From the NCBI RefSeq assembly GCF_009697225.1, contig NZ_WIND01000003.1, positions 186,001 through 250,000 of the forward strand: a stretch of DNA of 64,000 nt, in the 5' to 3' direction. The notes under the pieces were generated by a model, which saw nothing but the letters and a program-made list of their open reading frames with translations, had not been told where the DNA came from and did no database searches. This stretch comes from Halovulum marinum (GTDB taxonomy: Bacteria > Pseudomonadota > Alphaproteobacteria > Rhodobacterales > Rhodobacteraceae). Position numbers and translations under genes: made by a program. Below, one piece after another: positions 8,504 to 16,814 of the stretch (the stretch's first letter is position 1; every line of letters starts with the position of its first letter).

Positions 8504-9325
8504 ATGCACGATCCCGGCCCCGCCTTCCGCGCCCTTCACCGCCCGGGCGATCCGTTCATCCTGGCCAACGCCTGGGACGCCGGCTCGGCGCGGATGCTGG
8601 CGGCGCTGGGGGCGGAGGCGATCGGCACCACCTCGGCCGGGCACGCCTTCACCCTGGGCCGGCCCGACATGGGCCACGTCAGCCGCGACGAGGCGCTGGC
8701 CCATGCCGAGGCGCTGGTGACGGCGACGCCGCTGCCGGTGTCGGGGGATCTGGAGAACGGCTATGGCGCCGCGCCGGAGGTGGTGGCCGAGACCGTGCGC
8801 CTGGCCTGCGCGGCGGGTCTGGCGGGATGCTCGATCGAGGACACCGACCTGCCCGGCAGCGGCGCCTATGACCGTGCCGACGCGGTCGAGCGGATCCGCG
8901 CCGCCGCCGCCGCCGCCCGCGCCCTGCCCCGCGACTTCGTGCTGCTGGCGCGCGCCGACGGGGTGATGACCGGCGCCTACGGCATGGACGAGGCGCAGGT
9001 GCGCGCGCTGGCCTTCGCCGCGGCCGGCGCCGACGCGGTCTACGTGCCGCTGCCGCCGGACATGGCGGCGCTGGCGGCGCTGTGCCGGGCGGTGCCGGTG
9101 CCGGTGAACGCGCTGGCGGCGGGCAGCTTCGCGCGCCGCACGCGCGCCGAGTTCGCCGCCGCCGGAGTGGCGCGTATCTCGCTGGGCTCGGCGCTGGCGC
9201 GGGCCACGCACCGGGTAATCGCCGAGACGGCGCGGGCGATGTTCGACAAGGGAGAGTTTGCCGGCCTCGGCGGCATCGCCGGGGACGCGGTGGACGCGCT
9301 GCTGCGGGACGGCGCGCGTCAGTGA
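8504..9325 (+). CDS. Isocitrate lyase/PEP mutase family protein
   Basis: A 273-residue TIM-barrel protein of the PEP mutase/isocitrate lyase superfamily. Conserved pieces are FILANAWDAGSARML, IGTTSAGHAFTLG, SGDLENGYG and GCSIEDTD (metal-binding Asp/Glu). The KKCGH loop of isocitrate and methylisocitrate lyases is missing, so it belongs to the large phosphonomutase-like group of undefined C-C or P-C lyases. AGGAG at 8491 gives a good ribosome binding site. It is a single gene, convergent with the outer-membrane protein gene across a shared hairpin. Confidence 0.8.
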   Translation: MHDPGPAFRALHRPGDPFILANAWDAGSARMLAALGAEAIGTTSAGHAFTLGRPDMGHVSRDEALAHAEALVTATPLPVSGDLENGYGAAPEVVAETVRLACAAGLAGCSIEDTDLPGSGAYDRADAVERIRAAAAAARALPRDFVLLARADGVMTGAYGMDEAQVRALAFAAAGADAVYVPLPPDMAALAALCRAVPVPVNALAAGSFARRTRAEFAAAGVARISLGSALARATHRVIAETARAMFDKGEFAGLGGIAGDAVDALLRDGARQ

Positions 9326-9348
9326 CCCGGGCCCGCACGGGGCCCGGG
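9326..9348. terminator. Bidirectional terminator hairpin
   Basis: A perfect 9-bp stem CCCGGGCCC/GGGCCCGGG with a 5-base loop starts directly after the stop codon of the PEP-mutase family gene and lies between two convergent genes. There is no U-tract, so it may act with Rho or as an mRNA 3' end. Confidence 0.55.
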
Positions 9349-9365
9349 ACGGTCCGATCCGGGGA

Positions 9366-9962
9366 TCAGAACTTGAACGAGACTTTCGCCGCGACGGTGT
9401 TGGCGTCGACGTCCACGCCGCTGTCGTCGAAATCGTCGAAGCTGTGGTACAGGTACTCGACACCGGCGATGATGTTGTCGGTGACCATGTAGTCGACACC
9501 GGCACCGGCAACCCAGCCGAAGTCGCTGAGGGTGCTGCCGCCGACGTCGGCTTCAGCGTAGGCTCCACCGGCAGTACCGTAGAGCAGCGCCTTGCCGATC
9601 TCGTAACCGGCTTTCGCCTTCAGGCGGCCGATCTGGTCGATCGTGTCGCTGGAGCCGTCCAGTTCGAGGTTGGCGAAGTTGTAGTCCAGTTCGGCACCGA
9701 CGACCCATTTGCCGAGGTCGTAGTTGTAGCCGGCCTGCGCGCCGCCCAGGACACCGTCGAAGTCGGTGCCGTCAGCGTCGCCGAAGCCGTAGCCCAGCTG
9801 CGCACCGACATACGGGCCGGTCCAGTCGACGCCCAGCGGGGCGACGGGGACCGGGGCCGGCGCGATGACCGGCTGATCGATGGGCGCCGGCGCCAGACCG
9901 CCCGCGAACGCGGGGGTGGCGGCGGCGAAAACTGCAGAAAGTGCAATCAGATGACGTTTCAT
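9366..9962 (-). CDS. Outer-membrane beta-barrel protein (Omp25/porin-like)
   Basis: A 198-residue protein with a clear Sec signal peptide (MKRHLIALSAVFAAATPAFA, cleavage before GG), a proline-rich linker, and then eight alternating amphipathic strands beginning DWTGPYVGAQLGYGFG and ending VAAKVSFKF with the C-terminal Phe used by the BAM machinery. It belongs to the 8-stranded outer-membrane barrel group (Omp25/Omp31-like). AGGGAG precedes the ATG by 6 bases. Likely role: envelope structure. It is transcribed alone. Confidence 0.85.
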   Translation of the reverse strand: MKRHLIALSAVFAAATPAFAGGLAPAPIDQPVIAPAPVPVAPLGVDWTGPYVGAQLGYGFGDADGTDFDGVLGGAQAGYNYDLGKWVVGAELDYNFANLELDGSSDTIDQIGRLKAKAGYEIGKALLYGTAGGAYAEADVGGSTLSDFGWVAGAGVDYMVTDNIIAGVEYLYHSFDDFDDSGVDVDANTVAAKVSFKF

Positions 9963-10158
9963 TCTCTTTCTCCCTTGGTTGTAGGGTGAGGCTCATGTAG
10001 CCGAACCGTTACCGGACGCCACCCCCAAACAGGGTAACATTGCCGACATAACCGGTCACATGAATTGCATCGGCAAATCCCCGCTCAGTCTCGGCGGCGG
10101 TCTGCCGAGGCATCGGCCACAGTCGGCAAAAAAATGCACCGAAGTGCGGCGGCGGGGG

Positions 10159-10187
10159 TTGCGCCCGCCAGACGGAGAGTCTAGATC
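10159..10187 (+). promoter_or_regulatory. Promoter of tRNA-Gln
   Basis: TTGCGC (10159-10164), a 17-base spacer and TAGATC (10182-10187) lie 11 bases before the mature tRNA 5' end. Spacing and sequence fit a strong housekeeping-sigma promoter. Confidence 0.6.
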
Positions 10188-10198
10188 GCGCCAGCCGT

Positions 10199-10272
10199 TG
10201 GGGAATAGTTTAACGGTAGAACAGCGGACTCTGACTCCGTCGGTCCTGGTTCGAATCCAGGTTCCCCAGCCA
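10199..10272 (+). tRNA. tRNA-Gln (CTG anticodon)
   Basis: The cloverleaf can be drawn by hand: acceptor TGGGGAA pairs with TTCCCCA, the anticodon stem GCGGA/TCCGT encloses loop CTCTGAC with anticodon CTG, and the T arm is CCTGG-TTCGAAT-CCAGG. The discriminator G and a genome-encoded CCA end at 10272. No integrated element is seen on either side. Confidence 0.95.
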
Positions 10273-10307
10273 GCCCTCCTCAGATCGGAACGAATCGCCC
10301 CGGGCGG

Positions 10308-11447
10308 CTAGGCGCCGCGCCGCGCCGTGCGGGGCGCGGCGGCGCGCAGCCGCTCTTCGGCCATGGCGTGGGCGATGCGATTCGTCGGCCGGCCGGTGCG
10401 CTCGGCGCGGCGGAAGATCTCGGACAGCACCTGCGGTATCGTCGCCAGACGCTCCAGCACGGCGGCGCGGTCGCAGCCGCCGGGCGCCAGTTCGGCGGCG
10501 ACGTTGATCAGGCCGCCGGCGTTGAGCACGAAGTCCGGCGCGTAGAGGATGCCGCGCTCGCGAAGCGCCGCGGCGTCATCGCGCTCGGCCAGCTGGTTGT
10601 TCGCCGCGCCGGCGACCACCTTCGCCCGCAACGCCGGGATCGTCGCCCGCGACAGCACCGCGCCCAGCGCGCAGGGTGCGGCGACGTCGACCGCCGCGCT
10701 CAGCACGGTTTGCGGATCGGCCGCGCGGGCGCCAAGGCGCGTCGCCACCGCCCGCGTGCGCGCCGGATCGATGTCGGCGACGACCAGTTCGGCGCCGGCG
10801 GCGTGCAGCCGCTCGCACAGCGCGCCGCCGACCGCGCCCAGCCCCTGCACCGCGACCCGCAGCCCGGAGAGATCGCCGCGCTGCAGCCGGTGACGCACAG
10901 CGGCGCACAGGCCGAGGAACACGCCGTGCGCGGTGACCGGCGACGGGTTGCCCGAGCCGCCGGCGGTGGTGCCGACGACGTTCGGGGTCCGCGCCTTGAG
11001 GTAGTCGGCATCGGCCAGCGTCAGCCCGACATCCTCGGCGGTGACGTAGCTGTCCTGCAGCTGCGCCAGCATCTCGGCGTAGGCGTCGAGCATCGCCGGG
11101 GTCTTGCCGCGCGCCGGGTCGGCCATGATCACCGCCTTGCCGCCGCCGAACGGCACCCCGGCGATGGCGGCCTTGTAGGTCATGCCGCGCGACAGGCGCA
11201 GCGCGTCGGTCAGCGCCGCCTCGAGCGTCGGGTGCGGCCATACCCGCGTGCCGCCCAGCGCCGGCCCAAGGCGGCTGTCGTGGATCGCGACGATGGCGCG
11301 CAGGCCGCGGCCCGTGTCGGTGCCCAGCACGATCCGCTCGTGCCCGTCCCAGGCGGCGAGCCGGCGCGCCTCGGCGGTGATGTCGCGCAGCTGCAGCCGG
11401 CCAGCGCCGTCGGCAGCGCGGTCGTCGGGAAAGTCGGTCAGGGCCAT
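10308..11447 (-). CDS. Leucine (branched-chain amino acid) dehydrogenase
   Basis: A 379-residue member of the Glu/Leu/Phe/Val dehydrogenase family, which reversibly deaminates branched-chain amino acids to 2-oxo acids with NAD+. ALGGTRVW, the catalytic Lys in GVPFGGGKAVIMADP, and the Rossmann motif VQGLGAVGGALCERLHAAGA are present. The size and the GGGKAVI type fit leucine/phenylalanine dehydrogenase rather than glutamate dehydrogenase. It lies directly downstream of the E2-E1beta-E1alpha genes on the same strand, so its product can feed the 2-oxo acid dehydrogenase, which supports the leucine/valine assignment. Confidence 0.82.
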   Translation of the reverse strand: MALTDFPDDRAADGAGRLQLRDITAEARRLAAWDGHERIVLGTDTGRGLRAIVAIHDSRLGPALGGTRVWPHPTLEAALTDALRLSRGMTYKAAIAGVPFGGGKAVIMADPARGKTPAMLDAYAEMLAQLQDSYVTAEDVGLTLADADYLKARTPNVVGTTAGGSGNPSPVTAHGVFLGLCAAVRHRLQRGDLSGLRVAVQGLGAVGGALCERLHAAGAELVVADIDPARTRAVATRLGARAADPQTVLSAAVDVAAPCALGAVLSRATIPALRAKVVAGAANNQLAERDDAAALRERGILYAPDFVLNAGGLINVAAELAPGGCDRAAVLERLATIPQVLSEIFRRAERTGRPTNRIAHAMAEERLRAAAPRTARRGA

Positions 11448-11475
11448 GCGGTATGTCTCCCGGTGTCTGCGGCGC

Positions 11476-12552
11476 TCAGGCGCCGTCGGTGCCGTGTTCG
11501 AGGGTGCGGATCATTGTGGTCAGGAACCGGGCCGCCTCGGCGCCGGTGACGATGCGGTGATCGAAGGTCAGCGACACCGGCAGCTTTCGCCGCGGCGCCA
11601 CCCTGCCGTCGACGATGCCCGGCGCGTCGCCGATGCGGCCGGCGCCGACGATCGCCACCTGCGGCGGGATCACCGTCATCAATGCGTGACGGCCGCCGAT
11701 CATGCCGAAGTTAGACAGGGTGATGGTCTGGCCGCGCATCTCGTCGCGCGGGATGGCGCGGGCCTCGATGTCGGCGCGCATCCGCTGCAGCCCGGCGCGC
11801 AGATCCTCCGCGGCGCGGTTGCCGACATCGCGCAGCACCGGCACGAACAGGCCGTCGGCGGTGTCCACGGCGATGCCCAGATCCACCGTGCGGTGCAGGT
11901 GCCGGGCCATGCGGGCGTCGTCGAACCAGGCGTTCAGCGCCGGTTCGGCGGCGCAGCCGGCGGCGATCGCGCGCGCCAGGCGGATGGTGATGTCGGCGCC
12001 CTCGGCCCAGCCGGTGATGTCGGCCTCGTCGAAGATCGCCGTGGTCGCGACGCTGTCGCGCGCCGCCGACATGTTGCGCGCCATTGCCCGGCGCACGCCG
12101 CGCAGCGGCTGCCAGGCGGCGGTGGTGCCGCCGCCGCCGCCCGCGTCCGCGGCGGCCTCGACGTCGGCGCGGGTGATCGCGCCGTCCGGGCCGCTGCCGT
12201 CGAGCGCGGCCAGATCGACGCCCCGCTCGGCCGCCAGCCGGCGCACCGCCGGCGCGGCCCTGGCCCGTCCGCCGGCGCCCGGCAGCGTGCCCACGATCGC
12301 GCCGGTATCCGCCGACGGGCCGGTGTCGATCTCGGCCAGCGGCGCGCCGATGGCGGCGATCTCGCCCGCGTCCGCCAGCAGCGCGGTGACCGTGCCGGAC
12401 CACGGCGCCGGCACCTCGACCACCGCCTTGTCGGTCTCGACCGACAGCAGCGGCTGGTCGGCGACGACGTGATCGCCCGGCGAGACGTGCCAGGAGACGA
12501 TCTCGGCCTCCTGCAGACCCTCGCCGAGGTCGGGAAGATGAAACGTGGTCAT
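11476..12552 (-). CDS. Branched-chain 2-oxo acid dehydrogenase E2 (lipoamide acyltransferase)
   Basis: A 358-residue E2 with one lipoyl domain (lipoyl Lys in SVETDKAVVEV, about residue 42), a peripheral E3-binding domain (APAVRRLAAERGVDLAALDGSG) and a CoA acyltransferase core. The catalytic motif is FDHRIVTGAEAARF: His332 is present, but the usual HxxxDG reads HxxxTG (Thr336). The start at 12552 overlaps the E1beta stop by ATGA. It forms the complex with the E1 genes upstream; no E3 gene is in the window, so E3 must be shared from elsewhere. Confidence 0.85.
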   Translation of the reverse strand: MTTFHLPDLGEGLQEAEIVSWHVSPGDHVVADQPLLSVETDKAVVEVPAPWSGTVTALLADAGEIAAIGAPLAEIDTGPSADTGAIVGTLPGAGGRARAAPAVRRLAAERGVDLAALDGSGPDGAITRADVEAAADAGGGGGTTAAWQPLRGVRRAMARNMSAARDSVATTAIFDEADITGWAEGADITIRLARAIAAGCAAEPALNAWFDDARMARHLHRTVDLGIAVDTADGLFVPVLRDVGNRAAEDLRAGLQRMRADIEARAIPRDEMRGQTITLSNFGMIGGRHALMTVIPPQVAIVGAGRIGDAPGIVDGRVAPRRKLPVSLTFDHRIVTGAEAARFLTTMIRTLEHGTDGA

Positions 12553-13532
12553 GCGTACTCCATCGTCCGGCGCACGGCGGCGACGATGTCCGCGGCGGCC
12601 GGCATGTAGTGGCGTTCCAGTTTCAGCAGCGGCACCACGGTGTCGGGCGCGGTCACCCGCACCACCGGCGCCAGCAGCGAGACCAGCGCGGTCTCGGCCA
12701 GCCGCGCGGCGATCTCGGCGCCGAAGCCGCCGGTGCGGGCGGCCTCGTGCACGATCACGCAGCGCCCGGTGCGCTCGACCGAGGCGCGGATCGTCGCCGC
12801 GTCCAGCGGCTTCAGCGTGCAGACGTCGATCACCTCGGCCTCGATCCCGTCCTCGGCGGACAGCGCATCGGCGGCGTCCAGCGTCTCGGTCAGCATCGCG
12901 CCCCAGGACACCAGGGTGACGTCGCTGCCGCGGCACAGCACCGCGCAGCGGTCGAGCGGCAGCGCCGCGCCGTCGTCGGCGACCTCCTCGCGCACTGCCC
13001 GGTAGATCCGCTTCGGCTCCAGGAACACCACCGGGTCCGGATCGCGGATCGCCGCCAGCAGCAGCCCGTAGGCGCGCACCGGCGAGGACGGGATCACCAC
13101 CCGCAGGCCGGGGATGTGGGCGAACAGCGCCTCGGTGCTTTCGGAATGGTGTTCGGGGGCGTGGATGCCGCCGCCGTAGGGCGCGCGCAGCACCATCGGG
13201 CAGGACAGCCGGCCGCGGGTGCGGTTGCGCAGCCGCGCGGCGTGGCTGAGCATCTGGTCGAGCGCCGGGTAGACGAAGCCCATGAACTGGATCTCGCACA
13301 CCGGGCGCAGGCCCTGCGCCGCCATCCCGACCGAGACCCCGGCGATCGCCGATTCCGCCAGCGGCGTGTCGCGGACCCGGTCGGCGCCGAACCGGTCGAG
13401 CAGGCCGGCGGTGGCGCGGAACACGCCGCCGTCGCGGCCGATGTCCTCGCCCAGCAGCACGACGTCCGGATCCTCGTCCAGCGCGCGGGCCAGCGCCATC
13501 GCCACCGCCTCGACCATGGTCAGCTCACCCAT
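12549..13532 (-). CDS. 2-oxo acid dehydrogenase E1 beta subunit
   Basis: A 327-residue transketolase-like E1 beta chain (MVEAVAMALARALDEDPDVVLLGEDIG, DTPLAESAIAGVSVGMAAQGLRPVCEIQF, PYGGGIHAPEHHSES). Together with E1alpha it binds thiamine diphosphate and decarboxylates the 2-oxo acid, passing the acyl group to the E2 lipoyl arm. HAPEHHSES is like that of branched-chain complexes. The start at 13532 overlaps the E1alpha stop by 8 bases and the end overlaps E2 by 4 bases. Confidence 0.88.
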   Translation of the reverse strand: MGELTMVEAVAMALARALDEDPDVVLLGEDIGRDGGVFRATAGLLDRFGADRVRDTPLAESAIAGVSVGMAAQGLRPVCEIQFMGFVYPALDQMLSHAARLRNRTRGRLSCPMVLRAPYGGGIHAPEHHSESTEALFAHIPGLRVVIPSSPVRAYGLLLAAIRDPDPVVFLEPKRIYRAVREEVADDGAALPLDRCAVLCRGSDVTLVSWGAMLTETLDAADALSAEDGIEAEVIDVCTLKPLDAATIRASVERTGRCVIVHEAARTGGFGAEIAARLAETALVSLLAPVVRVTAPDTVVPLLKLERHYMPAAADIVAAVRRTMEYA

Positions 13533-14607
13533 CGGCGCGCTCCCGGACCGCGGCGCGCTGCGCCTGCAGGTCCTCGGGCAGCGCGGCGTAGAGATCGTCG
13601 AACATCGCCGTCGCCGGTTCCGGCTCGGCCGCCAGGTAGGCCTCGGCGGCGGCCTCGACGGTGGCGCGGCACTCGGCCAGCACGCGCTCCTCGTCGGGTT
13701 TCGCCCAGGCGCCCTGCGCCACCAGGTAATTGCGCAGCCGCGCCACCGGCTCGCGCTTCCAACTGGCCGAGACCTCGGCATCGTCGCGGTAGCGCCGGGC
13801 GTCGTCGGCGGTGGTGTGGTCGGTGATGCGGTAGGTCACCGCCTCGATCAGCGTCGCGCCGCCGCCGCGGCGGGCGCGGTCAAGCGCGCGGTCGCAGGCG
13901 TGGTGCACCGCGATCACGTCGTTGCCGTCGACCTGCGCGCCCTCGATCCCGGCGGCGATGGCCTTCTGCGCCAGCGTCTGCGCGGCGCACTGCTGGCTGC
14001 GCGGAACCGAGATCGCCCACTGGTTGTTGGCGATCACGAACACCACCGGCAGGGTCCAGACCCCGGCGAACACCAGCGCCTCGGCGAAATCGCCGCGCGA
14101 GGTGGCGCCGTCGCCGCCCATCACCAGCGCGACCCGCGGCTGGCGGCGCAGCGCGAAGGCCGTCGCCACGCCGACCGCGTGCGGGAACTGGGTGCCGACG
14201 GGAATGCAGATCGGGAAATCCTCGGGCGCCGCCGCCGAGCGGCTGCCGCGTTCGCTGCCGCCCCAGTAGAGCAGGCATTCCTCGGGGGTGCCGCCGCGCC
14301 AGAACTGCGCGCCCTGGTCGCGGAAGGACGGCAGCAGCACGTCCTCGGGGCGCATCGCGCTGGCGGCGCCGACGGCCACCGCCTCCTGCCCCAGCGACGA
14401 GGCGAAGGTGCCCAGCCGCCCGGTGCGCTGCAGCGCCACCGCCTTCTCGTCGAAGATCCGGGTCAGCACCATGCCGCGGTAGAGCCGGGCGAGGAAATCG
14501 GTGTCGGCGGCGAACTCGGGCAGCGGCCCCAGCGGCCTACCGTCCGCATCGAGACAGGCGGTGCGGCGGATGCTGAAGCTGGCGACGGTTTCGACGGTGC
14601 CGGGCAT
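13525..14607 (-). CDS. 2-oxo acid dehydrogenase E1 alpha subunit
   Basis: A 360-residue E1 alpha chain and first gene of the bkd-like operon. The thiamine diphosphate motif is GGDGATSRGDFAEALVFAGVWTLPVVFVIANNQW (GDG...N). FASSLGQEAVAVG and the phosphorylation-loop region YRITDHTTADDARRYRD are typical of branched-chain and pyruvate E1 alpha. AGGAGG 7 bases upstream fixes the start at 14607; the longer open frame upstream crosses the AT-rich promoter region and is not conserved. The adjoining amino acid dehydrogenase favours branched-chain substrates. Confidence 0.87.
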   Translation of the reverse strand: MPGTVETVASFSIRRTACLDADGRPLGPLPEFAADTDFLARLYRGMVLTRIFDEKAVALQRTGRLGTFASSLGQEAVAVGAASAMRPEDVLLPSFRDQGAQFWRGGTPEECLLYWGGSERGSRSAAAPEDFPICIPVGTQFPHAVGVATAFALRRQPRVALVMGGDGATSRGDFAEALVFAGVWTLPVVFVIANNQWAISVPRSQQCAAQTLAQKAIAAGIEGAQVDGNDVIAVHHACDRALDRARRGGGATLIEAVTYRITDHTTADDARRYRDDAEVSASWKREPVARLRNYLVAQGAWAKPDEERVLAECRATVEAAAEAYLAAEPEPATAMFDDLYAALPEDLQAQRAAVRERADG

Positions 14608-14665
14608 CGTCTGACCTCCTGCCTTCGGAGCGCGATCGACACAGGCCGGGCCGCCGGCCACGACG

Positions 14666-14809
14666 GGCCAGTAACCGATGACTCTGCACTTGATAATATA
14701 GCTATTCGTGTGCAGAAAGCAAGTTTTCAAAGATTCTTTAAGTGGTCGTGATTAGTAATTAAATTAAACAAATCGGCATTTTCGCAATATAAAGTTTCGA
14801 TTACTGGCC
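14666..14809. repeat. AT-rich promoter block between 13-bp inverted repeats
   Basis: GGCCAGTAACCGA (14666-14678) is repeated inverted at 14797-14809 (TCGATTACTGGCC, one mismatch). The block between is strikingly AT-rich and contains CTGCAC...GTGCAG (14684-14715) and the palindrome ATAGCTAT (14698-14705). It lies upstream of the E1alpha operon, so it can be its control region, or the scar of a small inverted-repeat element. Confidence 0.45.
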
Positions 14810-14972
14810 GATAGGCGACATGATCCGAATCCGCCCGTGCCGCGCGCCGGGTGGCGGACACGGTCACGGAATCGGTGAGGGAGGTGATGATCCGGCTACC
14901 GCTGCCGACGGTCGCCTGGTGCGCGCTTCATCCGGCCGGCGGCGCGGGCCGGGCGAAGACCCGGAACCGGCG

Positions 14973-14997
14973 CCCCGCAGGCGCGCCGGATGCGGGG
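14973..14997 (-). terminator. Hairpin downstream of the first cox operon
   Basis: A 7-bp stem CCCCGCA/TGCGGGG with an 11-base loop lies 14 bases beyond the stop of the subunit IV gene; a further CCGGG/CCCGG stem follows. There is no U-tract. 14810-15010 otherwise holds no convincing gene. Confidence 0.3.
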
Positions 14998-15010
14998 GCC
15001 CGGCCAACCT

Positions 15011-15379
15011 CTACTGGGTGGCGAACTCGCTCTGGCGGGTCAGCACGGTGTAGTCGGACTCGACCGCCATGATCGCCACCAGCACCAGCACCGCCAGCGG
15101 CGGCAGCAGGATGGCGTAGCTGAGCGCCAGCCGCTCCCACGCCATGTGCATGAACACGGCGATGATCAGCCCCGCCTTCAGCATCATGAAGGCCAGGATC
15201 AGCCCCCAGCGCAGCAAGCCCTGGAAACCGGCGTAGTCGACCATGTAGGACGCGGCGCTGAGCACGAACAGCAGGCCCCAGACCAGCAGGTAGAGCTTGA
15301 TCGGATGCTGCTGCCCCTCGGCGTGGGCCGAAGCCGGCCGCGCCGCCGCGTGCTGGTCCGTCATCGAAGTTTGCGTCAC
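15011..15379 (-). CDS. Cytochrome c oxidase subunit IV family protein
   Basis: A 122-residue inner-membrane protein with a polar N-terminal tail and three membrane helices (IKLYLLVWGLLFVLSAASYMV, FMMLKAGLIIAVFMHM and LLPPLAVLVLVAIM). FMHMAWE after the second helix is typical of CtaF/CyoD-type subunit IV, which stabilises the catalytic core. It is the last gene of the operon, 9 bases after the subunit III gene. Confidence 0.82.
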   Translation of the reverse strand: MTQTSMTDQHAAARPASAHAEGQQHPIKLYLLVWGLLFVLSAASYMVDYAGFQGLLRWGLILAFMMLKAGLIIAVFMHMAWERLALSYAILLPPLAVLVLVAIMAVESDYTVLTRQSEFATQ

Positions 15380-15388
15380 GACCGCCCC

Positions 15389-16105
<717 letters not shown>

Positions 16106-16115
16106 CGCTGCAACC

Positions 16116-16814
16116 TCATGTCAGCAGGGCGCCAAAAAGCGCCAGAACCTCGTTGGCCAGGCCCGAGAACAGCGCGATCAGGGCCAGCCAGACGAACAGC
16201 AGCGCATGCCAGTAGATCGCGCAGAGCGCGATCGCCGCCCGCGCCTGCGCCGAACCCGGCCGCTGCGCCTGCCGCAGCCAGACCCGACCCAGCGCCACCA
16301 GCCCGCCCAGCACATGCAGCCCGTGCAGCCCAGTGATCAGATAGACGAGGCTGCCCGCCGGCGTTCCCGACAGCACCACGCCGCCGTCGCCGAGCGCCCG
16401 CCACACGAGCCCCTGCCCGGCCAGAAACGCCAGTGTCGCCAGCGTCGCCGCGGCCAGCGCGGCGTCGCGGCGGCCGGGCTCGGCCCGCCGCGCGGCGCCG
16501 GCGGCGCGGTGCAGGGCCAGGCTGGCCGCCACCAGCGCCGCGGTGCTGAACCAGATCATCCGCGGCAGCGGCACCAGCTGCCAGGGGTATTCGTCGATCT
16601 GCATCACGAACGCCGAGCCCAGCATCGCGAACAGCCCGCCGACCACCGCCAGGAACACCGCCAGTCCCAACCGGGCCGGGGCCACCGCCACCGCCTCGGC
16701 CCGGGCCGGCGGCGCGCCGGTCTCGAGCCAGGGCTTGGACGCCAGGCGCTGCCGCGACAGCCACAGGCCGATGATCGTCGCCAGCACCAGCAGGAAGACG
16801 ATCATCACGCTCAC
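16116..16814 (-). CDS. Divergent subunit III-like heme-copper oxidase protein
   Basis: A 232-residue membrane protein with about six to seven helices. TGLHGLHVLGGLVALGRVW and IYWHALLFVWLALIALFSGL match the last helices of subunit III, but the conserved Asp of YWHFVDxxW is replaced (YWHALLFVW). GTG at 16814 overlaps the subunit I stop (GTGA), and an ATG lies three codons later. Two subunit III-type genes in one operon suggests that one has a structural or assembly role. Confidence 0.78.
   Translation of the reverse strand: MSVMIVFLLVLATIIGLWLSRQRLASKPWLETGAPPARAEAVAVAPARLGLAVFLAVVGGLFAMLGSAFVMQIDEYPWQLVPLPRMIWFSTAALVAASLALHRAAGAARRAEPGRRDAALAAATLATLAFLAGQGLVWRALGDGGVVLSGTPAGSLVYLITGLHGLHVLGGLVALGRVWLRQAQRPGSAQARAAIALCAIYWHALLFVWLALIALFSGLANEVLALFGALLT

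Noticed and set aside
8281-8871. A 196-codon frame starting opposite the cysS start
   Set aside because: It runs in the wrong frame through the PEP-mutase family gene, which has the motifs and a good ribosome binding site.
10199-10272. tRNA-Gln as an integration site of a genomic island
   Set aside because: No integrase, no repeated tRNA 3' end and no composition change on either side.
14820-15053. Short plus-strand frames between the bkd-like and cox operons
   Set aside because: Low-complexity Arg/Gly/Pro content and no ribosome binding site. The end overlaps the subunit IV gene on the other strand.
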